From Actinomycetota bacterium (GTDB lineage Bacteria > Actinomycetota > Acidimicrobiia > Acidimicrobiales > MedAcidi-G1), in the NCBI GenBank assembly GCA_014381745.1, contig JACNLA010000036.1:14821-63096 (forward strand): a stretch of DNA of 48,276 nt, in the 5' to 3' direction. Position numbers and translations under genes: made by a program. Below are positions 1 through 8,816 of the stretch, piece after piece. The notes beneath the pieces were generated by a model, which saw only the letters and a list, made by a program, of their open reading frames with translations, was not told where the DNA came from and ran no database searches. Every line of letters begins with the position of its first letter. Position 1 is the first letter of the stretch.

Positions 1-86
1 GGCTCAGGCTCAGGCTCGGGCTCAGGCTCAGGAGTCGGCTCAGGCTCGGGCTCAGGAGTCGGCTCAGGCTCAGGAGTCGGCTCAGG
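1..86 (-). repeat. Hexanucleotide-type tandem repeat inside infB
   Basis: Nearly perfect repeats of ggctca and ggctcg with interspersed ggagtc, read on the minus strand as Glu-Pro and Pro-Thr-Pro codons. It encodes the flexible linker between IF2_N and the rest of IF-2, and continues past the window edge, so the full copy number is unknown. Such tracts are prone to slippage and to assembly errors. Confidence 0.85.
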
Positions 87-308
87 CTTCTTCTTCTTGG
101 CCTTCTTCGCTCCGGGCTCCTCGGGCTGTTCGTCCCGGGTAAGGCCCTCTCTGACAGCCTTGCGACGCACCCGGTCGGCCTGGGCCTCGACCATCCCCGA
201 AGAATGGCTCTTCGTGCCAACGCCCAGGGAATTGCAGAGGTCAAGGACCTCGCTGTTGGTCATCCCAAGTTCTCGCGCCAACTCGTAGACGCGGATGTTT
301 TTCGGCAC
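1..308 (-). CDS. infB: Translation initiation factor IF-2, N-terminal part (cut by window edge)
   Basis: About 102 codons of IF-2, the GTPase that places initiator tRNA on the 30S subunit; the GTPase core lies beyond the left edge. The protein opens with the IF2_N motif PKNIRVYELARELGMTNSE, followed by a lysine cluster (AKKKK) and then a run of Pro-Glu and Pro-Thr-Pro-Glu repeats reaching the edge. I use the GTG at 306-308: the IF2_N domain begins directly there and AGGA lies 5 nt upstream. An in-frame ATG at 405-407 would add 33 residues unlike the family. It follows nusA after a 184-nt gap, the usual rimP-nusA-infB order, but without ylxR. Confidence 0.93.
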   Translation of the reverse strand, partial: MPKNIRVYELARELGMTNSEVLDLCNSLGVGTKSHSSGMVEAQADRVRRKAVREGLTRDEQPEEPGAKKAKKKKPEPTPEPEPTPEPEPEPTPEPEPEPEPE

Positions 309-492
309 GTTGGTCCTGATGTCTTGTCGAGTCGGTGGGGCTTGCTGAGTGGAAGTTCCGGCGGGTAACACCCTCACGGAACCGGGAACAAGATGCCCGG
401 TTCCCATGGGCGGGACCGGTCAATGACGCTATCGGCCAGCAACCCCGATCACCCGTTGAGACGAGGCGTCCGCCCCGTCGGCATGGGCCAAT

Positions 493-1782
493 CTAGTCGG
501 TAGACACCTCAGCCTCGTCCCTGACCGGCTCCGCGGAAGCTTCCACCTCCGGCGAACCGTCGGCCTCGGGCTCATCGCCGCTGGTACCAGAGTCGTCAAC
601 CGTCGCTGCATCCTCAGCAGGCTCTGAGGCCTCCGAGGCTGCCTCAGTCTGGGTTTCAGCTTCGTCTTCCTCGTCGGTCACGGCTGCCTCGGTCCACTGG
701 TCAGCAGACACAGCCGGCCCGCCCTCAGCGGGTTTCCAGACCTGCTCACCTGTGGCCTCATCCAGAATCCATTCACCCTCAGCCCACTCAATCTCGGCGT
801 AGGCGGCCTCTTCGGCCACCTGGGTCTCGCTCTTGATGTCGACCCTCCAGCCGGTCATCCGTGCGGACAAGCGGGCGTTTTGCCCCTCCTTGCCGATAGC
901 CAGGGAGAGTTGGTAATCGGGAACAATCACCGTCGCAGTGCCGGTCTCCTCGTCTATGAGGACCTCTTTCACCTTGGCCGGTGACAGGGCCTTCATCACG
1001 AAGTCGGCGGGATCGTCTGAGAACGGCACAATGTCGATCTTCTCGCCACGCAGTTCGTTGACGACCATGCGGACACGCGCACCCCTGGCACCCACGCAGG
1101 CACCGACTGGATCCACGTTGGGATCGTTTGATCCGACGGCGATCTTGGTTCGGTGACCGGGCTCACGGGCACAGGCCCTGATCTCGACCACCCCGTCTGC
1201 GATCTCGGGTACCTCCAGCTCGAAGAGCCGCTTGATGAGGCCGGGATGGGTACGGCTGACCACGATCTGGGGGCCCTTGGCCGTCTTTCGTACCTCGACG
1301 ATGTAGGCCTTCAACCTGGTGTTCGCCTCTGGCCGCTCAAAGGGGACCTGCTCGGCCTGTGGCAGGAGTGCCTCGACCCGTCCAAGGTCCAAGAGGGTGT
1401 AGCGGGCGTCGGTCTGTTGGATCATGCCGGTGACGATGTCACCCTCACGACCCGCGTACTCCTCGTACTTGAGATCGCGCTCAGCCTCACGGATCCGCTG
1501 GGTCATCACCTGACGGGTGGTCTGAGCGGCGATACGTCCGAAATCATCGGGGGTTACGTCGTACTCCTCGCCGAGCGGCTCACCCTCCTCGTCGAGGTCC
1601 TGGGCGAACACGCGGATCTCCATGGTGTCAGGATCAATGGTCACCCACGAGAACTCGTGGGCGCCCTGCATGCGCTTGTAGGCGGACTCAAGGGCGTCGG
1701 CAAGCGCTGCGAACAACGTGTCAAGCGTGATTCCGCGCTCGTTTGCCAGGGCCTGGAGGGCCTCCATCATCTCGGGGTTCAT
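493..1782 (-). CDS. nusA: Transcription termination/antitermination factor NusA
   Basis: NusA binds RNA polymerase and nascent RNA and modulates pausing, termination and antitermination. The order is canonical: N-terminal RNAP-binding domain (about 1-105), S1 domain (about 108-180, starting GREGDIVTG), then two KH domains (about 185-320) with the KH loops VGARGARV and [12 protein letters not shown]. Residues after about 321 form an acidic Ala/Glu/Asp tail ending DEAEVSTD, instead of a folded C-terminal repeat. At 429 aa it is longer than a minimal actinobacterial NusA because of this tail. Its ATG overlaps the rimP stop by 4 nt (ATGA), implying translational coupling. Confidence 0.97.
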   Translation of the reverse strand: MNPEMMEALQALANERGITLDTLFAALADALESAYKRMQGAHEFSWVTIDPDTMEIRVFAQDLDEEGEPLGEEYDVTPDDFGRIAAQTTRQVMTQRIREAERDLKYEEYAGREGDIVTGMIQQTDARYTLLDLGRVEALLPQAEQVPFERPEANTRLKAYIVEVRKTAKGPQIVVSRTHPGLIKRLFELEVPEIADGVVEIRACAREPGHRTKIAVGSNDPNVDPVGACVGARGARVRMVVNELRGEKIDIVPFSDDPADFVMKALSPAKVKEVLIDEETGTATVIVPDYQLSLAIGKEGQNARLSARMTGWRVDIKSETQVAEEAAYAEIEWAEGEWILDEATGEQVWKPAEGGPAVSADQWTEAAVTDEEDEAETQTEAASEASEPAEDAATVDDSGTSGDEPEADGSPEVEASAEPVRDEAEVSTD

Positions 1783-2330
1783 GTCCCGACCTTTCTCTCA
1801 GCGGCGCCAACCGGTTGTTCCTCGGAAACGACCGAAGAAGGACCGTTGTCGCCTTCATTGTCCCGGCGAGCCGTCTTGGGCCCCGGGTTCCATTCAAAGA
1901 TCGTGCGGGCAGTGAGAATCTCGTCGTAGCCGAGAACACGGAGCGTCCCCTCCTCGCTACGGATCGACACCCCCGAAGGGTCGGCTGTCTCGATGAGTCC
2001 GGACAGGCGGCGATCACCCTCGACTCCGGGATGGGTCTTGATGGCGACCTTTAGGCCGACGGCCTTCATGAAGTGCTCCGGTCGCTTGAGACGACGCTCC
2101 AGGCCGGGGCTCGTCACCTCGAGGGTGTAGGTCGATCCAATCGGGTCTTCGTGGTCTAGGGCGCGTGACACCTCACGGGTGACGCTGGCGATCGCCTCCA
2201 TGCCGACACCGTCGGAATGGTCGATGGTGAGCCGCAGAATTCCGCCCTCGTACTCGACATCGACCAACTCAACCCCGACACGCTCACAGAGGGGTGTTGC
2301 CATCAGGTCTACACGATCTGTAACACCCAC
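1779..2330 (-). CDS. rimP: Ribosome maturation factor RimP
   Basis: RimP assists late maturation of the 30S subunit. The 183-aa protein shows the family pattern ELVDVEYEGG, LRLTIDHSDGVGM and YTLEVTSPGLERRL, followed by a C-terminal SH3-like part and a charged tail. Start is GTG at 2328-2330 with an excellent AGGAGGAG ribosome-binding site. It is the first gene of the rimP-nusA-infB unit, separated from ispG by a terminator. Confidence 0.95.
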   Translation of the reverse strand: MGVTDRVDLMATPLCERVGVELVDVEYEGGILRLTIDHSDGVGMEAIASVTREVSRALDHEDPIGSTYTLEVTSPGLERRLKRPEHFMKAVGLKVAIKTHPGVEGDRRLSGLIETADPSGVSIRSEEGTLRVLGYDEILTARTIFEWNPGPKTARRDNEGDNGPSSVVSEEQPVGAAERKVGT

Positions 2331-2396
2331 GGCTCCTCCTCTCTGTGTTGTCGACCTCGAACCTCATCGCCTTCACCGGCCGCTACCGAAAACGAA

Positions 2397-2419
2397 AGGC
2401 GTGGGCAAAGCCCACGCCT
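2397..2419 (-). terminator. Intrinsic terminator after ispG
   Basis: Perfect 10-bp GC-rich stem (aggcgtgggc / gcccacgcct) with an AAA/TTT triloop. On the minus strand it is followed by TTCGTTTTC. It lies 61 nt after the ispG stop, so it ends the rpsB-to-ispG transcript and isolates rimP-nusA-infB. Confidence 0.85.
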
Positions 2420-2480
2420 CGTCGTCGAACACGAACGATGCACGCGACCACAAATCATACCTGCGCCCGGGCCGGTGCGC

Positions 2481-3707
2481 TCAGGCGGACTGGCGGCGGA
2501 TGGCCTCGATCACGATGCCGGTGTCGTTGGCGTCCTCACCCTGGTCGGCGAGAAGGCGCCTGCGATCCAACTCTGCCTCCCTCGCCGCCAACTCGGTATC
2601 GACCCTGGCCATGGCTGCCTCGGCTCCCTGGTCGTGAATCAACTCAGCCCACTCCACCAGGGCATCCACCATCTCGTCCTCGGCAACCACAGCCACGTTC
2701 CTGCCCTTCACGAACAGATGTCCACGCTTGTTTCCTGCAGCAATGCCGAGGTCGGCATCCCGAGCCTCGCCGGGCCCGTTTACGACACAGCCCATGACCG
2801 CCACCTGGAGCGGTATCTGGCGGTCGGCAAAAGCCTCCATCGCTGCCTCGGCAACGGCAATCACGTCGACCTCGGCACGGCCACAGCTGGGACAGGCAAT
2901 GAGGTCCACGTTCTTGCGTTCGCGAAGACCCAGAGCTTCGAGGAGTTGACGGCCGGCCCGGGCCTCCTGAACCGGATCAGCAGTGAGCGAATACCGGATC
3001 GTGTCACCGATTCCCTCGACCAGAAGGGCTCCGATGCCGGCAGACGACTTGATGAGGCCCGCCGGTGGAGGCCCTGCCTCGGTGACCCCCAGATGCAGCG
3101 GATGGTCGGTCACCTCGGCCAACTGACGGTAGGCATCGACCATGAGCGGCACGCTCGATGCCTTGACCGAGATCTTCACCTGATCAAAGCCCACCTCAGC
3201 GAAGTATCCGATTTCGGTCAGGGCCGACTCGACCATCGCCTCGGCCGTGACGACATCGCCGTACTTCTTGTAGAGATCGGGGTGAAGGGAGCCGCCGTTG
3301 ACGCCGATCCTGATGGGGACATCCCTGTCCCTGGCCTCGGCGGCAACCGTCCGGATGTGGTCGGGATTGCGGATGTTCCCCGGGTTCAGGCGCAGGCAGT
3401 GGACACCGGCTTCAAGTGCAGCCAGGGCCATCTTGTAGTTGTGATGAATGTCGGCGACGATCGGCACCGGAGATCTGGGCACGATTCTGGCCAGGCCCTC
3501 GGCTGCCTCGATCTCGTTGCAGGTGCACCGCACGATGTCGGCACCGGCCATCGCCAGGTCATAGATCTGTTGCAGGGTGGCTTCGTGGTCTGCGGTTCGG
3601 GTGACCGTCATCGACTGCACCGATACGGGTGCGCCACCGCCTACGGGGACATCACCCACCATCACCTGACGGGTCACCCGGCGGGGAAACGAAGCCTGGA
3701 CCTCCAC
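2481..3707 (-). CDS. ispG: 4-hydroxy-3-methylbut-2-enyl diphosphate synthase (flavodoxin) IspG/GcpE
   Basis: Penultimate step of the MEP isoprenoid pathway: reductive conversion of MEcPP to HMBPP by a [4Fe-4S] enzyme. The 408 aa fit the bacterial two-domain form: a TIM barrel (QSMTVTRT, IVADIHHNYKMAL, LNPGNIRNP, IRIGVNGGSL) and a cluster domain with CPSCGR (C272, C275) and MGCVVNGPGEA (C307, E314), the expected ligands. Two extra cysteines sit at 61 and 63 (VRCTCNEIE). It is the last gene of the operon, 22 nt after rseP, with dxr of the same pathway one gene further upstream. Confidence 0.97.
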   Translation of the reverse strand: MEVQASFPRRVTRQVMVGDVPVGGGAPVSVQSMTVTRTADHEATLQQIYDLAMAGADIVRCTCNEIEAAEGLARIVPRSPVPIVADIHHNYKMALAALEAGVHCLRLNPGNIRNPDHIRTVAAEARDRDVPIRIGVNGGSLHPDLYKKYGDVVTAEAMVESALTEIGYFAEVGFDQVKISVKASSVPLMVDAYRQLAEVTDHPLHLGVTEAGPPPAGLIKSSAGIGALLVEGIGDTIRYSLTADPVQEARAGRQLLEALGLRERKNVDLIACPSCGRAEVDVIAVAEAAMEAFADRQIPLQVAVMGCVVNGPGEARDADLGIAAGNKRGHLFVKGRNVAVVAEDEMVDALVEWAELIHDQGAEAAMARVDTELAAREAELDRRRLLADQGEDANDTGIVIEAIRRQSA

Positions 3708-3729
3708 GCCAAGGAGGCTACCGGCGTGC

Positions 3730-4956
3730 TCAGCCGAAGTCCGGCAGGTCCACGATGTCGCGGTAGAGGGCGATCAGCGCCACTCCCACAAGGAGCGTCA
3801 CGACCGCCCATGTGAGCGGAATCAATTTGGCGGCGTCGGCGGTGTAGCGCCGGCCACCCCGGGATCGAAGACGCTCGTAGGTTGCTATAGCCACGTGCCC
3901 CCCGTCGAGAGGCAGCAGTGGAACCAGGTTGAAGACACCCACGAACACGTTCACCAGAATGAGGAACCAGAGGTAGTTGGCTAGGCCGGTCTCGAGGGCC
4001 ACACCTCCGAGCCTCGCCACCCCGTAGATGGACAGCATCCGGGCATCCTCGGGTGTGCCCGAAGCCACCGCGATACCGGTGTCGGGGCCGCTGCTGTCGA
4101 CAGCGCCACCGACGAAACCCGCCAAACCGCCGGGGGTGAAGAACCTGGCGAGACCCTCAACGGAGATGAACAACAGATCCACAAACTGACCGAGCGCACC
4201 GGTCACGGCCTCGGCCGGCCCGACTGTCGTCAAGGGATATTCGGCACCGATGCCAAAGAAGCCCTCCATGGTCCCTACAGGGGTGGGTCTCTCCCCCATC
4301 ACGACCGTGTGCTCAGACAAGATGCCGTTTCGCTCAACCACGACATCAACCGTGTGAGATGGCACAACCCGGACTACGCGGCCGAAGGCATCGAACCCCG
4401 GTGTCTCGACACCGGCTACCGAGAGGATCCGGTCACCTGGTTGCACCCCCATCTCGTCAGCAGTCGAACCCGCCACGACCTCACTGACAGTCCATGACAG
4501 CGGATCGGGTCTGCCGACCATTCCCATCAGGGTTGCCAGCAACGCCACGGCGACGAGAAAATGGGTTGCCGAACCGGCCAGGGCGACCGCCATACGCCTG
4601 GGGTAGGTCTGGGCACGGTAGGTGCGGTGTTCATCGACAGGATCAACCGACTCGAGGTTGCTCATTCCGGTTATCCGCACGTATGCGCCGGCTGGAATCG
4701 CCTTGATGCCGTACTCGGTCTCGCCACGCTGAACAGACCAGAGCCTCGGCCCGAAGCCGATGAAGAACTCCGTCACCTGCATTCCGGTCCAGCGGGCCGC
4801 CAGATAGTGGCCGAGTTCGTGGAAGGCCAACATGAAGACGAAGGAGAGAACCACGATGATCGTGGCAGCGCTACCCAACAGACCCAGCGCCAGCACCGCC
4901 CCCACCAACAGCAACAGGCGAACCAGGCGGTCGCCATCCGCGACGGGAGGCCTCAC
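3730..4956 (-). CDS. rseP: Site-2 intramembrane metalloprotease (RseP/Rip1, M50 family)
   Basis: Membrane zinc protease that cleaves transmembrane anti-sigma factors or similar substrates in regulated intramembrane proteolysis. Visible: N-terminal membrane segment (about 13-44) carrying the zinc motif HELGH at 46-50, one PDZ domain in the middle (ADEMGVQPGDRILSVAG), and a C-terminal membrane part with NLVPLLPLDGGH, which supplies the third zinc ligand. 408 aa is normal for actinobacterial Rip1. It overlaps the dxr stop by 4 nt and precedes ispG, the conserved dxr-rip-ispG trio. Confidence 0.94.
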   Translation of the reverse strand: MRPPVADGDRLVRLLLLVGAVLALGLLGSAATIIVVLSFVFMLAFHELGHYLAARWTGMQVTEFFIGFGPRLWSVQRGETEYGIKAIPAGAYVRITGMSNLESVDPVDEHRTYRAQTYPRRMAVALAGSATHFLVAVALLATLMGMVGRPDPLSWTVSEVVAGSTADEMGVQPGDRILSVAGVETPGFDAFGRVVRVVPSHTVDVVVERNGILSEHTVVMGERPTPVGTMEGFFGIGAEYPLTTVGPAEAVTGALGQFVDLLFISVEGLARFFTPGGLAGFVGGAVDSSGPDTGIAVASGTPEDARMLSIYGVARLGGVALETGLANYLWFLILVNVFVGVFNLVPLLPLDGGHVAIATYERLRSRGGRRYTADAAKLIPLTWAVVTLLVGVALIALYRDIVDLPDFG

Positions 4957-6110
4957 CTGAGGCCTGCGATCAGGGCGGCGGTCATCTCACGCGCACGCTG
5001 GTCGGCATCAAGTACGGCCTCGACGCTGTCAGCCGATCCGCCGGGCCAGGACTCGAGGGCATCTGCCAGCACATCCGCTATTCCACGCCATTGGAGACCC
5101 CCAGACAGGAAGGCAACAACTGCCACCTCGTTGGCTGCGCTCAGCCATGCCGGAGCAGTCTCGCCCAGGCGACCGGCTGCGTACGCCAGGTCGAGGCACG
5201 GAAACGCTCCACGATCCGGCATTTCAAAGTCGAGCCGGTTCAGGTCCGACCAGTCGATGGCACCGAACGGAACATCGAGTCGGTCCGGGTATGCCAGCGC
5301 GTAACCGATGCAGAGCCTCATGTCGGGCAGCGACAGTTGAGCGATCGTGGCCCCATCGGAGTAGGTGACCATTGAGTGAACGATGGACTGCGGGTGAACC
5401 ACGACGTCGATCTCGTCGAAGCCGATGTCAAACAGTTCGTGGGCCTCGATGACCTCGAGGCCCTTGTTCATGAGGGTCGACGAGTCGACCGTGACCTTGG
5501 GGCCCATCGCCCATGTCGGATGGGCAAGAGCCTGTTCGACGGTCACGGACTCCAACTCGGACTGTGTGAGCCCGCGGAACGGACCGCCAGAGGCGGTGAG
5601 GACGATCCGGTCGACCCGGCGCGCGTTTTCGTTGGCGCGCAGGCACTGGTGGATGGCGCAGTGCTCGCTGTCGACCGGAAGCAGTTCGGCTCCGCTGGCC
5701 TGCCTGACCCGGCGTACAACGGGCCCCGCAGCGATCAGCGACTCCTTGTTGGCCAGGCCCAGACGATTGCCTGCCTCGAGGACGGCCAGGGTGACCGGCA
5801 GCCCTGCGAAGCCCACGACACCGTTGATCGCAACGTCAGCCATAACGGCGGCATCTGCCAATGCATCGACGCCCGACAAGACCTCGGTGCCGGCGGGCAC
5901 CCTTGCCGCCACGTCAGAAGCGACCGCCGCGTTCGCCACAGCAACCACCTGTGGACGAAACGCCGTGGCCTGTTCAACCAGGAGATCCGCCGACGTGGCA
6001 GCCCCGAGCGCGACCACATCAAAATCGTCAGGTCGGGAGGCGACGATGTCAAGGGTCTGGGTGCCTATCGACCCGGTAGAGCCGAGGACTGCGACGGTGG
6101 TCGCTGCCAT
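4953..6110 (-). CDS. dxr: 1-deoxy-D-xylulose 5-phosphate reductoisomerase
   Basis: Second step of the MEP pathway: NADPH-dependent conversion of DXP to MEP. Diagnostic segments: NADPH-binding VAVLGSTGSIGTQTLDIV at the N terminus, LANKESLIAAG, PVDSEHCAIHQCL with metal-binding Asp/Glu, ASGGPFRG and MNKGLEVIEAHELF. 385 aa is the family length. It lies 34 nt after cdsA and overlaps rseP by 4 nt. No rearrangement seen. Confidence 0.97.
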   Translation of the reverse strand: MAATTVAVLGSTGSIGTQTLDIVASRPDDFDVVALGAATSADLLVEQATAFRPQVVAVANAAVASDVAARVPAGTEVLSGVDALADAAVMADVAINGVVGFAGLPVTLAVLEAGNRLGLANKESLIAAGPVVRRVRQASGAELLPVDSEHCAIHQCLRANENARRVDRIVLTASGGPFRGLTQSELESVTVEQALAHPTWAMGPKVTVDSSTLMNKGLEVIEAHELFDIGFDEIDVVVHPQSIVHSMVTYSDGATIAQLSLPDMRLCIGYALAYPDRLDVPFGAIDWSDLNRLDFEMPDRGAFPCLDLAYAAGRLGETAPAWLSAANEVAVVAFLSGGLQWRGIADVLADALESWPGGSADSVEAVLDADQRAREMTAALIAGLR

Positions 6111-6144
6111 CTGGTGGAGTTGGACTCAGTTGGTCGCCATCTGA

Positions 6145-7437
6145 TCAGGCGGCGAACAGGTCCAACAGGCGAGCCGTGTAGTAGGTGGCCGGAAGGACGA
6201 ACAGCAGGGCATCGAAGCGGTCAAGGAAGCCACCGTGTCCGGGAAGGATCGTGCCCATGTCCTTGATGCCCAGGTCGCGCTTGATCATCGACTCGCAGAG
6301 GTCGCCGAGTGGTGCCGCCAGAGCGGCCACGACGCCCAGCACGAAGGCCGAGCCCAGATCGCCGGGTGCCTGCCCCATCGGGGCAATTCGACCAACGAGC
6401 AGAACCGCCACGGCGAAGGCAACGCCCATTCCGCCGATGAGCCCCTCCATGGTCTTGTTGGGGCTGACTGCCGCAAGCGGCGTACGGCCGACCATCTTGC
6501 CGAAGAGGAGGCCACCGGTGTCGTAGCCGACCGTGATCAGGACTGCCGCCAAAAGCATGCCGACGCCGTTCGGGTCGCTCAGCATCAGGCCCGCGTAGGA
6601 CCCCAGCAGGCCTATGTAGAGCACGCCAAACAGGGTTACCGAGACGTTCAGCATTGGAGCATCGCGGTCGATGCCGGTCAAATACCAGAGAAGCGAGAAC
6701 AGGACGGTCAACCCGAGCACGAGTGGAATCGCCGCCTCGAAGCGCCAGTACGCGCCGAGGCTCAGCGCCGCCACGGCCACGATTCCCAGAAGTGAAGCGG
6801 GTTGATACCCGGCACGGCGAACAGCCAGGAAGAACTCGGCTGCTCCGAGGGTCAGGACAAAGGTGACAAGAGCCAGGGTTGCGTCTGTACCCAACTTGAA
6901 GGCGATGAGGGCCAGGGCCCCCAGTGCCACGCCGGTGATGATCGCCATCGGCATGTCACGGGCGTCGCTGCGGCCTCCGCCACCGCCTCCGCCGCCAGGA
7001 CCACGTCGATCTGGTGCAGCTGGCCTCTCGGCTGTGGTAACCGGCGGTGCTGCCGGCTGCGGCGGCGGGTTGTCCGGCGGCATCAGCGGCGGGTCGAACT
7101 CCATGCCGCCAGCAACTGGGCCGGCCGACTCGTCGCCGAAGAAGAGTGCAGCCGATGATTCGTCCATCATCCCGACCGGCTGCTGGGACTCGTGGTCGCC
7201 CGGCACCTGATCGGCCCACTTGGGGGAGTCGTCCAGACCCGACCACTGGCCGGATGCGGCAGGGTCGACCGTGGCCGGCGGTTCCGTCCAGTGCGGCAGG
7301 TCCCCTTCGGCCGGTTGTTCGTCAAACACGGACCGTCCCGGCTCGACGTTGTCGTCAGCCGTCTCCAGGCCGAGGATGCGGATCTCCTCGAAGATCTGTC
7401 CCCCCTGCCCGATTCCCGGATTCTGTTGTTCGTTCAC
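6145..7437 (-). CDS. cdsA: Phosphatidate cytidylyltransferase (CDP-diacylglycerol synthase) with long N-terminal extension
   Basis: Makes CDP-diacylglycerol from phosphatidic acid and CTP at the membrane. The C-terminal signature, from MIKRDLGIKDMGTILPGHGG to the following FLDRFD, is complete, and about eight hydrophobic segments follow residue 165. The first 160 residues are unusual: acidic and Pro/Gly-rich, without an obvious fold, ending in a run of eight glycines and then RSDARDMP. Typical CdsA is about 270-300 aa, so the extension accounts for the 430 aa. Other ATGs near the membrane part lack a better start context, and frame and codon use continue through the extension. Set between frr and dxr as in other actinobacteria. 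Confidence 0.93.
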   Translation of the reverse strand: MNEQQNPGIGQGGQIFEEIRILGLETADDNVEPGRSVFDEQPAEGDLPHWTEPPATVDPAASGQWSGLDDSPKWADQVPGDHESQQPVGMMDESSAALFFGDESAGPVAGGMEFDPPLMPPDNPPPQPAAPPVTTAERPAAPDRRGPGGGGGGGGRSDARDMPMAIITGVALGALALIAFKLGTDATLALVTFVLTLGAAEFFLAVRRAGYQPASLLGIVAVAALSLGAYWRFEAAIPLVLGLTVLFSLLWYLTGIDRDAPMLNVSVTLFGVLYIGLLGSYAGLMLSDPNGVGMLLAAVLITVGYDTGGLLFGKMVGRTPLAAVSPNKTMEGLIGGMGVAFAVAVLLVGRIAPMGQAPGDLGSAFVLGVVAALAAPLGDLCESMIKRDLGIKDMGTILPGHGGFLDRFDALLFVLPATYYTARLLDLFAA

Positions 7438-7477
7438 GGAACCTCCCGTTGAACCTGTCTGTACAACCTGTCGAGGT

Positions 7478-8047
7478 TCACACCTCGAGAAGTTCGTCCT
7501 CTTTTGCCGAGCGGGCCTGTTCCACCTGACCCTCGTAACTGTGGATCAGGTCGTCCAACTGGCTCTCGGCCCACTTGATGTCGTCTTCGGAAACATGTCC
7601 CTCGCCCTGATAGTCGTCGAGGTCCTTGCGTGCACCCCGCCTCAACCCACGAAGGTGATTCTTGCCTTCTTCGGCCATGGTGTTGATCATTCGTACCAGA
7701 TCCCGGCGGCGTTCTTCGGTCAGGTCGGGAAAGACCAGACGGATGGTGCGTCCGTCGCTGCTGGGGGTGAGGCCAAGGTCCGCCTTCATGATCGCCTTCT
7801 CGATTGCCGGAACGTTGCCGGGATCATGTGGGGCAATCAGCAACTGCCGTGCCTCTGGCACGGAGAAGCTCGCCAACTCCTGCATGCGCATCTCGACACC
7901 GTAGGCATCCACGGTGAGCCTCTCGACCAGCCCGGACGACGCACGACCTGTTCTGACGGTCGAGAACTCGCGCCGGGTATGGGCGACGGCTTCATCCATC
8001 TTCTGGGTGGCCCCATCAAGGACCAACATGATCATCTCGTCGCTCAC
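7478..8047 (-). CDS. frr: Ribosome recycling factor
   Basis: Splits post-termination ribosomes together with EF-G. The 189-aa sequence has the three-helix-bundle core (FSTVRTGRASSGLVERLTV), the beta-rich head (APHDPGNVPAIEKAI, LVFPDLTEERRRDLV) and the C-terminal helix (YEGQVEQARSAKEDELLEV). Length is normal. It follows pyrH by 13 nt and precedes cdsA by 40 nt. Confidence 0.97.
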   Translation of the reverse strand: MSDEMIMLVLDGATQKMDEAVAHTRREFSTVRTGRASSGLVERLTVDAYGVEMRMQELASFSVPEARQLLIAPHDPGNVPAIEKAIMKADLGLTPSSDGRTIRLVFPDLTEERRRDLVRMINTMAEEGKNHLRGLRRGARKDLDDYQGEGHVSEDDIKWAESQLDDLIHSYEGQVEQARSAKEDELLEV

Positions 8048-8060
8048 GGAACTCCCTTGT

Positions 8061-8813
8061 TCAGGAGACCAGCGTACCGACAGGCTCCCCAGCGAGGATG
8101 GACCGGATGTTGCCCGTCTTCATCAGGTCGAACATCACGATCGGCATGTTGTTGTCCATGCAGAGCGTTATTGCTGTTGCATCCATCGCCTTCAGCCCCT
8201 TTTGAATGACATCCAGGTAGCTGACCTCGTTCATGAGGGTGGCTGAAGGGTCGTGGGCTGGATCGGCCGTGTAGATCCCGTCGGTTCCTGAATGTGTTCC
8301 CTTGAGCACCGCCCCGGCCTCCATCTCGACCGCACGAAGCGCTGCGGCGGTGTCGGTTGTGAAGAACGGGTTGCCGGTTCCGCCGGCAAAGATCACCACC
8401 CGGCCCTTTTCGAGATGACGTACCGCCCGGCGACGAATGTACGGCTCAGCGATCTGTGCCATGTGTATGGCGGTCTGGACACGGGTGGGTTGGCCCATCT
8501 GTTCAAGGGTGTCCTGTAGGGCGAGGGCGTTGATGGACGTGGCGAGCATTCCCATGTAGTCGGCCTGCGCACGGTCCATGCCCGCTCCTGCGCCTGACAT
8601 CCCCCGCCAGATGTTGCCGCCGCCCACGACGACGGCCATGTCCACATCGAACTCGGCGAGTACAGCCACGATCTCAGCCGCGATCTGGCCGACGATCTCT
8701 CCGTCTATGCCGTAACCCTCTGATCCGGCGAAGGCCTCGCCTGAGACCTTGAGAACCACCCGGTCCCAACGGGCCGCAACCCGGTCGCCAGGTGTGTCGG
8801 CTCCGGGGTTCAT
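8061..8813 (-). CDS. pyrH: Uridylate kinase (UMP kinase)
   Basis: Phosphorylates UMP to UDP with ATP. Amino-acid-kinase fold: [19 protein letters not shown] at the N terminus, [11 protein letters not shown], the [20 protein letters not shown] loop and [15 protein letters not shown]. 250 aa with a slightly extended N terminus. It sits 3 nt after tsf, in the conserved rpsB-tsf-pyrH-frr order. Confidence 0.97.
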   Translation of the reverse strand: MNPGADTPGDRVAARWDRVVLKVSGEAFAGSEGYGIDGEIVGQIAAEIVAVLAEFDVDMAVVVGGGNIWRGMSGAGAGMDRAQADYMGMLATSINALALQDTLEQMGQPTRVQTAIHMAQIAEPYIRRRAVRHLEKGRVVIFAGGTGNPFFTTDTAAALRAVEMEAGAVLKGTHSGTDGIYTADPAHDPSATLMNEVSYLDVIQKGLKAMDATAITLCMDNNMPIVMFDLMKTGNIRSILAGEPVGTLVS

Positions 8814-8816
8814 GCC

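Noticed and set aside
1-86. Possible CRISPR-like or intergenic satellite at the left edge
   Set aside because: The repeat has no spacers and stays in frame as the IF-2 Pro-Glu linker.
405-407. In-frame ATG upstream of the IF-2 GTG
   Set aside because: The added 33 residues do not resemble IF-2, and the IF2_N domain starts at the GTG.
2217-3815. Long plus-strand open frame opposite ispG (about 530 codons)
   Set aside because: It mirrors a fully recognisable ispG, has no family motifs and reflects high-GC codon bias on the opposite strand.
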